Shown piece after piece: positions 45,220 to 53,123 of a DNA stretch of 64,000 nt. Under the pieces are notes generated by a model. The model saw only the letters and a program-made list of their open reading frames with translations, had not been told where the DNA came from and did not search any database. This stretch comes from Alphaproteobacteria bacterium (GTDB lineage: Bacteria > Pseudomonadota > Alphaproteobacteria > GCA-2731375). A program made the position numbers and the translations under genes. The DNA lies in NCBI GenBank assembly GCA_021776235.1, contig JAJFGG010000069.1, positions 1 through 64,000 of the forward strand, given 5' to 3'. Position 1 is the stretch's first letter; the number at the start of each line of letters is the position of its first letter.

Positions 45220-46140
45220 ATGGAAGCCCCAAAGACCATGGACGGCCAGGACTGGAGCCTATTGATCCTGCTTTCGGTGCTGTGGGGTGGCGCATACTTC
45301 TTCGCGGGCGTTGCCGTCAAAGAGCTGCCACCGTTAACCGTCGTGTTGGCACGGGTTTTTTTGGCGGCAGCCGCCTTGTTGCCGCTGTTCTGGTACCTCG
45401 GCCATTCCTTGCCAAAGTCTTTTTCCGGCTGGCTGCCGTACTTCGGCATGGGCCTTTTGAACAATGTGCTGCCATTCGGCTTCATCTTTGCCGGACAGAC
45501 CCAGATCACCGTCGGTCTTTCTTCGATCATCAATGCCATGACGCCGTTGTTCACCGTTATCGTCATGGCCAGCTTTCGACAGGAGCGCCTGACCGCCTAC
45601 CGGATCATCGGGGTGCTGCTGGGTGTCATCGGGGTTGCCGTGTTGCGGGGGATTGATGGACCCATGGACGGTCATCAGACACTGGGTATTGCGCTGTGCC
45701 TGGCCGGCGCGCTTAGTTACGGATTTGCCGCCCTTTGGGGGCGGAAATTCCTCGCCGGTGTGCCGCCGGTAAAATCCGCGACCTGCCAGTTATTGTGCTC
45801 GACTTTGATCATAGGCGTGGTTGTTTCCGTAATCGACCGGCCATGGACGCTCGCCGCGCCAAGCCGGGGCACGGTGCTGTCGCTGCTGGCGCTGGCTGTT
45901 TTTGGCACGGCCATTGCCTATATCGTCTTTTTCAAGATCCTGGTCCGCGCCGGCGCCAGCAACGTCATGCTGGTGACCCTGCTGATACCGGTAACGGCCC
46001 TGGTCCTGGGAAACATTTTCCTGGGCGAACCTATTCAGGCAAAAGAAATTGTGGGCGCGGTCATTATCGGCACAGGGCTCTTGTTCATTGACGGCCGCCT
46101 CATCAAACGGCTGACCGGAAAATTCGTGGCCGCGGGCTGA
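45220..46140 (+). CDS. EamA/DMT family transporter
   Basis: A 306-aa protein with ten predicted helices in two five-helix EamA repeats: WSLLILLSVLWGGAYFFAGV opens the first and LCLAGALSYGFAALWGRKF the second, ending VTALVLGNIFLGEPI. Such proteins export amino acids or metabolites. GAAGGGA precedes the ATG. Substrate unknown. Confidence 0.9.
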   Translation: MEAPKTMDGQDWSLLILLSVLWGGAYFFAGVAVKELPPLTVVLARVFLAAAALLPLFWYLGHSLPKSFSGWLPYFGMGLLNNVLPFGFIFAGQTQITVGLSSIINAMTPLFTVIVMASFRQERLTAYRIIGVLLGVIGVAVLRGIDGPMDGHQTLGIALCLAGALSYGFAALWGRKFLAGVPPVKSATCQLLCSTLIIGVVVSVIDRPWTLAAPSRGTVLSLLALAVFGTAIAYIVFFKILVRAGASNVMLVTLLIPVTALVLGNIFLGEPIQAKEIVGAVIIGTGLLFIDGRLIKRLTGKFVAAG

Positions 46141-46277
46141 AAACGGTTTCCGGCAATTTCGGCGAGAATCATCGTTCGGCCTGCCTTTCCGCCCACTATT
46201 GTAGCGGCAAGACTCGTTATCGATGCTAACCTTTTCGCCGATGCTGTCCGACATGCGCCAATGCGGGGTTACGGGAT

Positions 46278-47255
46278 ATGAAAGCTGTGGTTGTCCATTC
46301 GCCGGGTGGCATTGACGCCTTGGTGATCGAAGAGGTGCCGGAGCCAATGCCAGGCCCCGGCCAGGTGTTGATCGAAACCGCCTTCGCCGGCTGCAATTGG
46401 GCCGACACGCAAGTCCGATCCGGCATCTACCCCCACCCATACGACTTTCCGGTGATCCCCGGCCTGGAAGTATCCGGCACTGTTCTTGGCCTCGGCGCCG
46501 ATGTGGATCACGTGGCTGTCGGTGACCGGGTGACGGCATTGCCCAATATGGGCGGCTACGCCGAAAAATGCGTCGCTGACGCCACATTGGTGACAAAACT
46601 GCCGGACGCTGTTGGATTGGATGTCGGGGCAGCCTTTCCGGTCCAGGCGCTGACGGCGTATCACATGCTGCACACCGTCCATGATCTGAAACAGGATGAC
46701 GTGGTTCTTGTGCATGCGGCCGGCGGCGGTGTCGGTCTCCTGGTCATTCAATTGGCGGTCAGGGCAGGGGCGCGGGTGATCGGCACCGTCGGTACCGAGG
46801 GCAAGGAGAAGAAGGCCTTGCAATACGGCGCCGAGCGCATCGTAAATCTGAAGCAAGAGGATTTTGTCGCCGTCGTAAATGGGATGACCGACGGCCGCGG
46901 CGTCGACCTGGTCGTTGATTCACTCGGTGCCGAGACACTTGACCGCAGTTTTGCTGCCGTAAAGGTGCTGGGGCACGTGATCAATATCGGCGAAGCCCAG
47001 GGCAAACCCTTCAACAATATTCGTGACCGCGTCCTGTTGACGTCATCGTCATTTACCCGATTTTCAATCAGCCACGTCATGCCCGATGCTTTGCTATGGC
47101 AACGTGGCATGGATTTTGTCTTGGATGGCTTGGCGGAAAATTGGCTGGAAATACCGATTGTGGAACGCGTTGCGTTCGATAACGTCCGCGATATGCACCG
47201 CCAGATCGAAGGCCGCCATGTCGCGGGCAAATTGCTCCTCGCAATCGCCGGCTAG
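46278..47255 (+). CDS. NADPH:quinone oxidoreductase-type MDR protein
   Basis: A 325-aa zinc-independent medium-chain dehydrogenase/reductase. GroES-like N-terminal domain (VLIETAFAGCNWADTQVRSG, PGLEVSGTVLGLG), then a Rossmann domain with HAAGGGVGLLVIQLA and a C-terminal GKLLLAIAG tail. The zinc ligands of alcohol dehydrogenases are absent. Likely reduces quinones or enoyl compounds with NADPH. The final codon pair GGC-TAG makes a CTAG that starts a degenerate repeat relic. Confidence 0.9.
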   Translation: MKAVVVHSPGGIDALVIEEVPEPMPGPGQVLIETAFAGCNWADTQVRSGIYPHPYDFPVIPGLEVSGTVLGLGADVDHVAVGDRVTALPNMGGYAEKCVADATLVTKLPDAVGLDVGAAFPVQALTAYHMLHTVHDLKQDDVVLVHAAGGGVGLLVIQLAVRAGARVIGTVGTEGKEKKALQYGAERIVNLKQEDFVAVVNGMTDGRGVDLVVDSLGAETLDRSFAAVKVLGHVINIGEAQGKPFNNIRDRVLLTSSSFTRFSISHVMPDALLWQRGMDFVLDGLAENWLEIPIVERVAFDNVRDMHRQIEGRHVAGKLLLAIAG

Positions 47256-47277
47256 GACATTTCCGGGCTGCTCTGCC
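47252..47277. repeat. Degenerate relic of the 34-nt terminal repeat
   Basis: CTAGGACATTTCCGGGCT matches the first 18 bases of the terminal repeat at 51122 with two mismatches, then diverges after one base. It starts at the CTAG containing the stop codon of the quinone reductase gene. Confidence 0.5.
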
Positions 47278-47295
47278 GCCACGGCCAATTTTACG

Positions 47296-47309
47296 GAATA
47301 GCGCTATTC
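47296..47309. promoter_or_regulatory. 14-bp perfect palindrome upstream of PAS gene
   Basis: GAATAGCGCTATTC lies 111 bases upstream of the second PAS_5 gene, in an AT-richer promoter-like gap. It could be an operator; nothing further supports that. Confidence 0.3.
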
Positions 47310-47419
47310 AGAAACCAGCGATGGAAACAGGTGATTCTCTTTGAGACAAATAACGTAACACTTGCTATAAACAATCAAGTTCCAGGCGATAGTAATCCGC
47401 CCTATTCGGGATACGGATA

Positions 47420-47917
47420 ATGAATATTCCAGCTTTTGAATTGCCGGAAGACTGTGATAGCCGCACCCTACAGCTTTATCAATATTGGCTGGGGAAAAAG
47501 AAAACCCGAATTTGCCCGTCACGAACCGACATAGATCAGCTCGATATCCCACGACTATTTCCCAACATTACATTAATAAATGTCTCGCCCGTGCCACCCC
47601 GATTCAGCTTCAGGCTGGTAGGCACCCAGGTTGTCTGGATGTTCAAGGATGATCCCACCGGCCAGGAGATCGGCCTGGGCCTGAAACTGTCGGAACGGGC
47701 CGAGGTCATCAGCCGCCATGAGTTTGTCGCCGATAATTGTTGCCCGCTTTTTCATCGGCGCCGGCTGCAAAGGGAGAAGAATGATTTCACCATGGTAGAG
47801 CGGTTGATGCTGCCGCTGTCCGCCAACGGCAGGGACGTCGACATGTTGATGGTGTCGGTTTTCCATGTGGCTGATGACCAAGGCGAACTCCCGATGGCCG
47901 GGACGGGACAAAGATAG
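47420..47917 (+). CDS. PAS_5 (DUF1457) domain protein, second copy
   Basis: A 165-aa relative of the protein at 8073-8537, sharing the layout LQLYQYWLGKKKTRICPSRTDI (in pieces), LDIPRLFPNITLINV, RFSFRLVGTQVVWMF and VERLMLPLSANG. Again a lone PAS-type sensor with no output domain. The coding sequence is AT-richer than its neighbours at the 5' end. The stop codon sits inside a hairpin. Confidence 0.82.
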   Translation: MNIPAFELPEDCDSRTLQLYQYWLGKKKTRICPSRTDIDQLDIPRLFPNITLINVSPVPPRFSFRLVGTQVVWMFKDDPTGQEIGLGLKLSERAEVISRHEFVADNCCPLFHRRRLQREKNDFTMVERLMLPLSANGRDVDMLMVSVFHVADDQGELPMAGTGQR

Positions 47918-47945
47918 CGGCGCGTCATGGCCGCTTCTTGTCCCG
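47904..47945 (+). terminator. Stem-loop between convergent PAS and rhlE genes
   Basis: CGGGACAA (47904-47911) pairs with TTGTCCCG (47938-47945), with an inner AGCGGC/GCCGCT pairing. It spans the PAS stop codon and could act in both directions, though no T-run follows. Confidence 0.35.
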
Positions 47946-48033
47946 GCCATTGATCTGCCATCGAGGTGCCGTAGCAGCGGCAAGTCCGGGCATCCGGTCC
48001 AGCCAAGGGGTGCAGGAGATTGCCCCGTTTGCG

Positions 48034-49296
48034 CTAGGCGGCCACGCGCGCGGAACGATTGCCGCGCTGCGGGTTGCGGCGGCGTTGGCCGGGCCGCTTG
48101 GTCTGCCGAGGGCTGGGCTTGTCCCCTCCGGGATCGGCCGCGGCGCCGGCCGCATGGTAGGGGTGGTCCTCCATCACCGGTACGCGCTGGCGAATGGTTT
48201 TTTCGATGTCGCGCAGATAGGCGCGCTCTTCATGGTCGCAGAACGAGATTGCGATCCCGGCCGCCCCGGCCCGGGCCGTGCGGCCGATCCGGTGCACATA
48301 GCTTTCAGGTTCGTTGGGCAGTTCGAAGTTGATGACATGGGTCACGCCCTCGACGTCAATGCCGCGGGCGGCGATGTCAGTCGCAACCAGTGCCCGGACA
48401 TTGCCGGAACGAAAGCCTTCGAGAGCCCGCTGCCGGGCATTCTGGGCCTTGTTGCCATGGATGGCGTCCGAGGAAACGCCGTTTTGCTGCAGGTGCCGGG
48501 CAACACGGTTGGCGCCGTGCTTGGTGCGGGTAAAGATGAGCACCCGCTCAATGTCCTGGTCTTTCAGCAATTCGCTGAGCAGCGCCCGTTTCTTGTCCTT
48601 GGGTACGAAAAAGACCCTTTGCTCCACTTTCTCGGCCGTGGTTGCCGCCGGCGCCGCCTCGACCCGGACCGGGTCGGTCAGTAGCCCGCCGGCCAGGCTT
48701 TGCACCGACTTCGGCATGGTGGCCGAGAACAGGGCCGTCTGACGGCGCGCCGGCACGGCTGCGATAATCTTCTTTACGTCACGGATAAAGCCCATATCGA
48801 GCATGCGATCGGCCTCGTCCAGGATGAAGACCTCGACCGCATCCAGACGCACTTGGCCCTGGTTCATCAGGTCCAGCAGCCGTCCCGGGGTGGCGACCAG
48901 CACATGGATACCACGGTTCAGGGCCTGGATCTGCGGGCGGGCGGAAACGCCGCCGAAGATCACCGCCGAGCGCAGTTCCAGATGCCGGCCGTAGCTGCGC
49001 AGGCTGTCATTGATCTGGCCCGCCAGCTCGCGGGTCGGCGCCAGGATCAGCGCGCGCGGCCGGTTGCGCAGCGGTTTTTCGGCGGCCTTGCTGTCTGTGC
49101 CCGCAAGGTGGTGCAGCAGAGGCAGGGCAAAAGCGGCCGTCTTGCCGGTGCCGGTCTGGGCCACGCCCAGCAGGTCGCGCCCATCAAGCAACGGCGGGAT
49201 GGCTTTGCCCTGAATGGGAGTGGGGATTGTGTAGCCTTCGTCGGCGATGGCGCGAAGGATGGGTGGGGCCAGTTTCAGGCCCGCGAATTCAGTCAT
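48034..49296 (-). CDS. rhlE: DEAD-box ATP-dependent RNA helicase
   Basis: A 420-aa helicase with all core motifs: TPIQ (Q motif), AQTGTGKT (I), PTRELAGQI (Ia), [11 protein letters not shown] (II), SATMP (III), IFTRTKHGA (IV), [10 protein letters not shown] (V) and [10 protein letters not shown] (VI), followed by a short basic tail rich in Arg, Gln and Pro. RhlE-type enzymes aid RNA turnover and ribosome assembly, often at low temperature. ATG 49296 gives the family N-terminus; the leader upstream can form hairpins. Confidence 0.95.
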   Translation of the reverse strand: MTEFAGLKLAPPILRAIADEGYTIPTPIQGKAIPPLLDGRDLLGVAQTGTGKTAAFALPLLHHLAGTDSKAAEKPLRNRPRALILAPTRELAGQINDSLRSYGRHLELRSAVIFGGVSARPQIQALNRGIHVLVATPGRLLDLMNQGQVRLDAVEVFILDEADRMLDMGFIRDVKKIIAAVPARRQTALFSATMPKSVQSLAGGLLTDPVRVEAAPAATTAEKVEQRVFFVPKDKKRALLSELLKDQDIERVLIFTRTKHGANRVARHLQQNGVSSDAIHGNKAQNARQRALEGFRSGNVRALVATDIAARGIDVEGVTHVINFELPNEPESYVHRIGRTARAGAAGIAISFCDHEERAYLRDIEKTIRQRVPVMEDHPYHAAGAAADPGGDKPSPRQTKRPGQRRRNPQRGNRSARVAA

Positions 49297-49334
49297 GTAT
49301 GGTTTTTCTTTCTTGATTAAGTTGTCGCAACTCG

Positions 49335-49394
49335 AGAGCAATTTTCAATTGCTCTACATTATAGAGTCTGAGCACATTCTCTTCGCATGTGCTC
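49335..49394 (-). promoter_or_regulatory. rhlE promoter and 5'-leader hairpin
   Basis: On the minus strand a TATAAT (49363-49358) is followed a few bases later by AGAGCAAT-N5-ATTGCTCT (49355-49335), so a transcript from this -10 box would begin at or just before a hairpin. Upstream of the -10, GAGCACAT and ATGTGCTC (49394-49370) form another dyad overlapping the -35 area, where no TTGACA-like hexamer is present. An operator plus 5' hairpin arrangement is plausible. Confidence 0.45.
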
Positions 49395-49399
49395 CAGCC

Positions 49400-49705
49400 C
49401 CAATAGCGGGGCGGCGAGAGTGCAAGCACCGCGTAAGCGGTGCCGACGCGGCTTGCAATGGCAGTGGCCCGTCTATCGAAACGCCCGGATATGTCGGAAT
49501 GAAACGTGGCCGGTCCACCATTTCGTCAGGCGGACTTGTCGGAAAGGGCATCTGGTTAGGAAGCACATACTCCGACCGGCGAGCGATCGTGATTCGACCT
49601 TGAAGGGAGTGTCGCTGATGCCACATATTGGGTCCGGCCCCCAAAAGTCAAGGAAATTCGTCCTGCTGCCGGTAATCCTACAAATATGGCGATAGCGCCG
49701 GGATA
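49400..49705. other. Structured region of unknown function
   Basis: Between the rhlE promoter and the next gene there are about 300 bases with no convincing protein. At 49422-49457 GCAAGC and GCTTGC enclose an inner CACCGC-GTAA-GCGGTG hairpin with a tetraloop. This could belong to a small RNA or a repeat; I do not recognise a family. Confidence 0.3.
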
Positions 49706-49936
49706 CTAGGCCCGGGCAATGGAGTTGATTTTGGCGCGGCGTTGACCGGACCGCAGGGCGATTTCGTTGTCCTGATCCTCGATGGCGGTGCGGGCCAAAT
49801 CGTCGATGCTGTCGCCGAACGACTGATCCAGCAGATCATTCGACACCCGCCGGTTCGAACTCACGGTGCCGTCCTGATAGGTCACGTTGAACATCATGTA
49901 TGCGGCACTCTTGCCCTTGGGTTTCTTGCGCGCCAT
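49706..49936 (-). CDS. Small conserved-looking protein (76 aa)
   Basis: ATG 49936 has a strong GGAGG six bases upstream. The product begins with a basic MARKKPKGK, then FNVTYQDGTVSSNRRV (a beta-hairpin-like segment), an acidic stretch with DSIDDLARTAIEDQD and a basic tail. Similar 70-80 aa proteins are common hypotheticals in this group. No function is recognised. The 278 bases between it and the ODC gene hold only the terminator listed below. Confidence 0.7.
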   Translation of the reverse strand: MARKKPKGKSAAYMMFNVTYQDGTVSSNRRVSNDLLDQSFGDSIDDLARTAIEDQDNEIALRSGQRRAKINSIARA

Positions 49937-50173
49937 CCTGGCCTCCATCTGAACAAACCATGCTCCGGGTCGATCCCCTGGTGCAGGTTTTGTTGGTGCC
50001 GGCGAAAAGAACTGAAACCCCGACACACGGGTTGTGATTTCATCAGACTCACCTGAACGCCCCGGGTCGCAGGGTTGTTTCCCGCCAACTCGCCGGGGAT
50101 CGCATCGGGTAAAATTGATGTCCGTTACGGGGCACATACCAGAGCCTTGGCCCAGATTCAAATGGTTGCCACT

Positions 50174-50199
50174 AAAAACCCGTTGAGGGCAGGGTTTCC
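50174..50199 (-). terminator. Intrinsic terminator of the speD operon
   Basis: On the minus strand AAACCC, a ten-base loop and GGGTTT are followed directly by TT, giving a short stem with a T-run 16 bases after the decarboxylase stop codon. Confidence 0.5.
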
Positions 50200-50214
50200 T
50201 GGCCCCGGCATTCT

Positions 50215-50607
50215 CTAGATATAGTATGCCGGCAAAGGATCAAACCCGTTGAAGCCGACACTGGCGTAGGTCGTGGTATAGGCCCCGGTGGAGAGGAATT
50301 GAACCCGGTCGCCGATAGCGAGATCCAGCGGCATCTCGTAGCCTTGCCGTTGGTACAGGATATCAACGCTGTCGCAGGTCGGCCCGGCCAGGACGGCCGG
50401 TCCCGCCGGTTTACCGTCGTGGGGCGTGCGCAGGGCATAATTGATGGCCTCGCCCTCGGTATTGGCTTTGACCGCGTAGAATATTTCCGCCGCCGGCAAA
50501 TGCCGCCGCATCTGTTCATAGCGATCCGCCACCACATCCAGATCAACCACCAAGAACGGCGTTGGTGGATCCTGCTCCTGGATAAAGCGTGCGATCTTTT
50601 CCATCAT
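50215..50607 (-). pseudogene. Ornithine/lysine decarboxylase (group IV) with large internal in-frame deletion
   Basis: The 130-residue frame joins the start and end of a PLP-dependent alanine-racemase-fold decarboxylase that is normally about 375-390 aa. Residues 1-50 carry PTPFLVVDLDVV and the PLP-lysine motif FYAVKAN (K47). Residues 51-130 carry RTPHDGKPAGPAVLAGPTCDS (Cys78, active-site loop; described in pieces), LSTGAYTTTYASVGFNGF. The central barrel, about 250 residues including the phosphate-binding and HVGSQ regions, is absent. The frame remains open and its ATG overlaps the speD stop. Non-functional as a decarboxylase by expectation; a residual role cannot be excluded. Confidence 0.8.
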
Positions 50608-51062
50608 TGCGGCACGCCAACCGGCGTGATCCCCGGCAAGACACCGCGGCGCTGTTCGGTCAGCTCGATCCGGCGGGGGCGCAGGGCCTCCTGCAGGGCC
50701 GCGGCCGCACGTTCCGGCTCCGCCGTGCCGCACATGAAAATGTCGAAGGCGGCGAAAGCACGCTCGGGCCAGGTGTGGACGCTGATATGGCTTTCCGCCA
50801 GAACCGCAACCCCGGAAACCCCGCCAAAGGGCGAAAAATGATGCAGGTGTAAATGCAGCAGCGTGGCCTCGGCGGCCGTGACCGCGGCTTCCATGGCGCG
50901 GCCCAGGCGGTCCGGGTTGTCCAGATGCTCGGCCTCCCACATGTCCAGCAATAGATGCACGCCGGCGAAGCGGACGCCATTCTGCGTTTTGAAATGGTCG
51001 TTCGGGACCAGGTTTTCATTTGCGACGTCAACCGTCAACGTCCGAGGCTGAATGACCGCCAT
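50604..51062 (-). CDS. speD: S-adenosylmethionine decarboxylase proenzyme
   Basis: A 152-aa prokaryotic AdoMetDC that self-cleaves at Glu90-Ser91 in LAESHISVHTWPE to form the pyruvoyl cofactor. Conserved HHFSPFGGVSGVAVLAE precedes it and AAFDIFMCG follows. It makes decarboxylated AdoMet for spermidine synthesis. It is the first gene of a pair with the truncated ornithine decarboxylase, so the local putrescine route appears broken. Confidence 0.95.
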   Translation of the reverse strand: MAVIQPRTLTVDVANENLVPNDHFKTQNGVRFAGVHLLLDMWEAEHLDNPDRLGRAMEAAVTAAEATLLHLHLHHFSPFGGVSGVAVLAESHISVHTWPERAFAAFDIFMCGTAEPERAAAALQEALRPRRIELTEQRRGVLPGITPVGVPQ

Positions 51063-51121
51063 TGGCGTCCCTCCAAAACTGAATGAATAATGCCGTCGAA
51101 TGTCATGAACCGGCCCACAGT

Positions 51122-51386
51122 CTAGAGCATTTCCGGGCTATTCTGGGTCATTTGACCGTCCAACAAGGCTCCGTGGGTAGGCGCGGTTTGCCGGTCGATG
51201 TGGGACATCGTCCAAAAACCGCAACGCCGCCACGGAGCCTTGTTGGACGGCCTTCGGTGGCGACCCTAAGCCATTCGGATGCGTTGCGCCGCTTGCCCGA
51301 TGTACCACATCGCGCGACGCGCCGCGCCTACCCGAATGGCTTAGGGTCGCCATCAAATGACTCAGAATAGCCCGGAAGTGCTCTAG
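51122..51386. repeat. Composite palindromic element with terminal inverted repeats and two 95-nt hairpins
   Basis: Terminal repeats 51122-51155 and 51353-51386 are inverted 34-mers with two mismatches, each ending in CTAG. Between them lie hairpin 1 (51156-51250) and hairpin 2 (51258-51352), both exactly 95 nt with perfect 21-bp outer arms. Read from opposite strands they share GTAGGCGCGG at positions 22-31, CGATGTGG(G/T)ACATCG at 41-55 and GCAACGC at 66-72, but their arms are unrelated. No ORF is present. It lies in the promoter-proximal gap between speD and the gene at 51538. Confidence 0.9.
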
Positions 51387-51537
51387 GCTCGGGGCGGGGG
51401 CAAGATAGGATATATTTTGCCGGATGCAAGCGGCAAATTTGGGGCGATGCCGCCACCCCGCGGCGGCCTGCGCCTTGCCATTGCCGGGCGCTTTCGACGA
51501 TGATGGAATGGCGTCAGAAATTTGAGGGGAAGAACTC

Positions 51538-51924
51538 ATGCCGACGGAGCTGCGAAAGATCATCTTTTCCCAGCGGGACCTGATTGAGGCCTTTGAAAAG
51601 CGCCCCCATAACCTTCCCGGCAACACCGAAACAGTGCCGCCGGGGGCCGTGCGCGGCGTGCATGTCTTTCAGAAATTTGGCGGCGGCGTGAAAGTTCTCC
51701 TGGATATCGAGGATGAGGTGGAGGGGCGGCTGAAGCGCTTCAATCTGAACGCGGAATTCATTTCGGAAGTTCTGCTGCATTACTGCGGCAAGCTGAACAT
51801 TCCGGTGGCGCGCGGGGCGGACAAATATCTTGAGGTTATCGGTGATAATCTGGCCCTGAGCCAGAAGATCAGAGCGCAGGAGGTCTTTGCCGAGCAGGCC
51901 ATCGAACCGCCGCTGGAATACTAG
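51538..51924 (+). CDS. Conserved hypothetical protein (128 aa)
   Basis: A strong GAGGGGAAG precedes the ATG. The soluble protein begins MPTELRKIIFSQRDLIEAFE, has a glycine-rich centre (FQKFGGGVKVLLDIEDE) and NLNAEFISEVLLHYCGKLNIPVARGADKYLEV (in pieces), and ends EPPLEY. I do not recognise a named family; its clear coding character and ribosome-binding site argue that it is real. The TAC-TAG end forms the CTAG edge of a 49-nt palindrome. Confidence 0.75.
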   Translation: MPTELRKIIFSQRDLIEAFEKRPHNLPGNTETVPPGAVRGVHVFQKFGGGVKVLLDIEDEVEGRLKRFNLNAEFISEVLLHYCGKLNIPVARGADKYLEVIGDNLALSQKIRAQEVFAEQAIEPPLEY

Positions 51925-51969
51925 ACCACATTCACAGAACATAGACCCGTTTGATGGCGTGTGGTCTAG
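51921..51969. repeat. 49-nt CTAG-bounded palindrome
   Basis: CTAGACCACA (51921-51930) and TGTGGTCTAG (51960-51969) are a perfect 10-bp inverted repeat around a 29-nt interior. The stop codon of the upstream gene is within the left arm. It could serve as a terminator, but there is no T-run. Confidence 0.5.
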
Positions 51970-52036
51970 AGTGTGTCAGGACTGGTCCGTGGCGCCCGCT
52001 TTCACTCGACCCTGAATTGCCCGGATTGAAATCAAT

Positions 52037-52597
52037 TCAGCCCCTTGTCCGGATACTGCGGCGCTGTCGAAAACGCCGTATCAAACGCAGACTCCACCAA
52101 TAACCCAGAAAAGCCGCCACGATGGCCCAGGGTACGCAACCCAGCAACATGGGCGCACCCCATGCCTCGAATATTCCCACCGCATAAATCCACAGGGACT
52201 CCAGGAAGGTGGCGTCGGTTTGCAGCAGTTCGACCAGTTGGGCCGAAAACATGGCGTAGCCGCCGGCCTCGCCCCAACGGCCCAGCATCGCCTCGCCGGT
52301 CAGCAGGAACATGTAATAGATCGGCGGCAGCGTGAAGACGTTGGTCAGCCAGGTCCACAGCATGCCGACCACCACGTTGAAATCCCAGGCCGGGCGCAGC
52401 ACGCGCACCATGGCCCAGATGCCCGCCACGATCAGCATCTGGACACCTACCGTCGGCGTCATCGCCACCAACAGGCCGACGAAGACACCGCGCGCCGTAT
52501 AATCGGGGGCGGCGGGAGAGCGCAGGACCGGGATCACCAAACGCAGGCGCAGCAGACGCAAAAACCGCCGCCAGCCGTTGTATTTCGCTCTAGCCAT
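52037..52597 (-). CDS. DUF2062 membrane protein
   Basis: A 186-aa protein with basic N-terminus, the DUF2062 segment GVFVGLLVAMTPTVGVQMLIV and NVFTLPPIYYMFLLTGE, a middle soluble stretch and a final helix WAIVAAFLGYWWSLRL. Function unknown. It overlaps the thioesterase gene by eight bases on the same strand, which suggests cotranscription. Confidence 0.88.
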   Translation of the reverse strand: MARAKYNGWRRFLRLLRLRLVIPVLRSPAAPDYTARGVFVGLLVAMTPTVGVQMLIVAGIWAMVRVLRPAWDFNVVVGMLWTWLTNVFTLPPIYYMFLLTGEAMLGRWGEAGGYAMFSAQLVELLQTDATFLESLWIYAVGIFEAWGAPMLLGCVPWAIVAAFLGYWWSLRLIRRFRQRRSIRTRG

Positions 52598-53042
52598 TCT
52601 TCAGGGCGCCGCGTTTGCCGACCCGTTTCATCACCGCGCTGCAAACGAACAGCGTGTTATCGCCCACGTGAATGTGGCCCCTGATAAAAGCCATGGAGCC
52701 CGTCCGCCGGACCAGTTCGGCCCGCGCCTCGACCAGATCACCGACCTGGCCGGCCGCAACGAATTCTGAATTGAAGGACACGGTGACATAGGCGTCGTCC
52801 GCTTCCGCCTTGGCCGTGACCGCCATGGTGAGATCCGCCATGGTCATCAAAAGGCCGCCGTGGATCACGCCAAAGGCATTGGCGTGGCGCGGCTCGCTGC
52901 GCAGGACGAAGTGGTGGCTGCCGTCTGGCAAAAGGCGCCAATGGAAGGGCCCGGCGTCATTTTCAAACGGATCAACCGGATCATAGATGATGTAGCCGTC
53001 CAGGGGCGGCGACGGCGACGGCGGGTTTTTTGGCTCAGACAT
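52590..53042 (-). CDS. PaaI-type hot-dog thioesterase
   Basis: A 150-aa hot-dog fold acyl-CoA thioesterase-like protein: RHANAFGVIHGGLLMTMADL contains the helix-capping HGG motif and Asp of the active site, followed by TVSFNSEFVAAGQVGDLVEA. It probably hydrolyses an acyl-CoA; the chain type is unknown. Located between GST and DUF2062 genes on the minus strand. Confidence 0.9.
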   Translation of the reverse strand: MSEPKNPPSPSPPLDGYIIYDPVDPFENDAGPFHWRLLPDGSHHFVLRSEPRHANAFGVIHGGLLMTMADLTMAVTAKAEADDAYVTVSFNSEFVAAGQVGDLVEARAELVRRTGSMAFIRGHIHVGDNTLFVCSAVMKRVGKRGALKNG

Positions 53043-53123
53043 GGTATCGATCTAACATTTGCCGACCCTCCTTGGCGAGGGACAATGGGGTTTGTTTCGC
53101 TGTTCTGCGCTTCTCCAGGTCAT

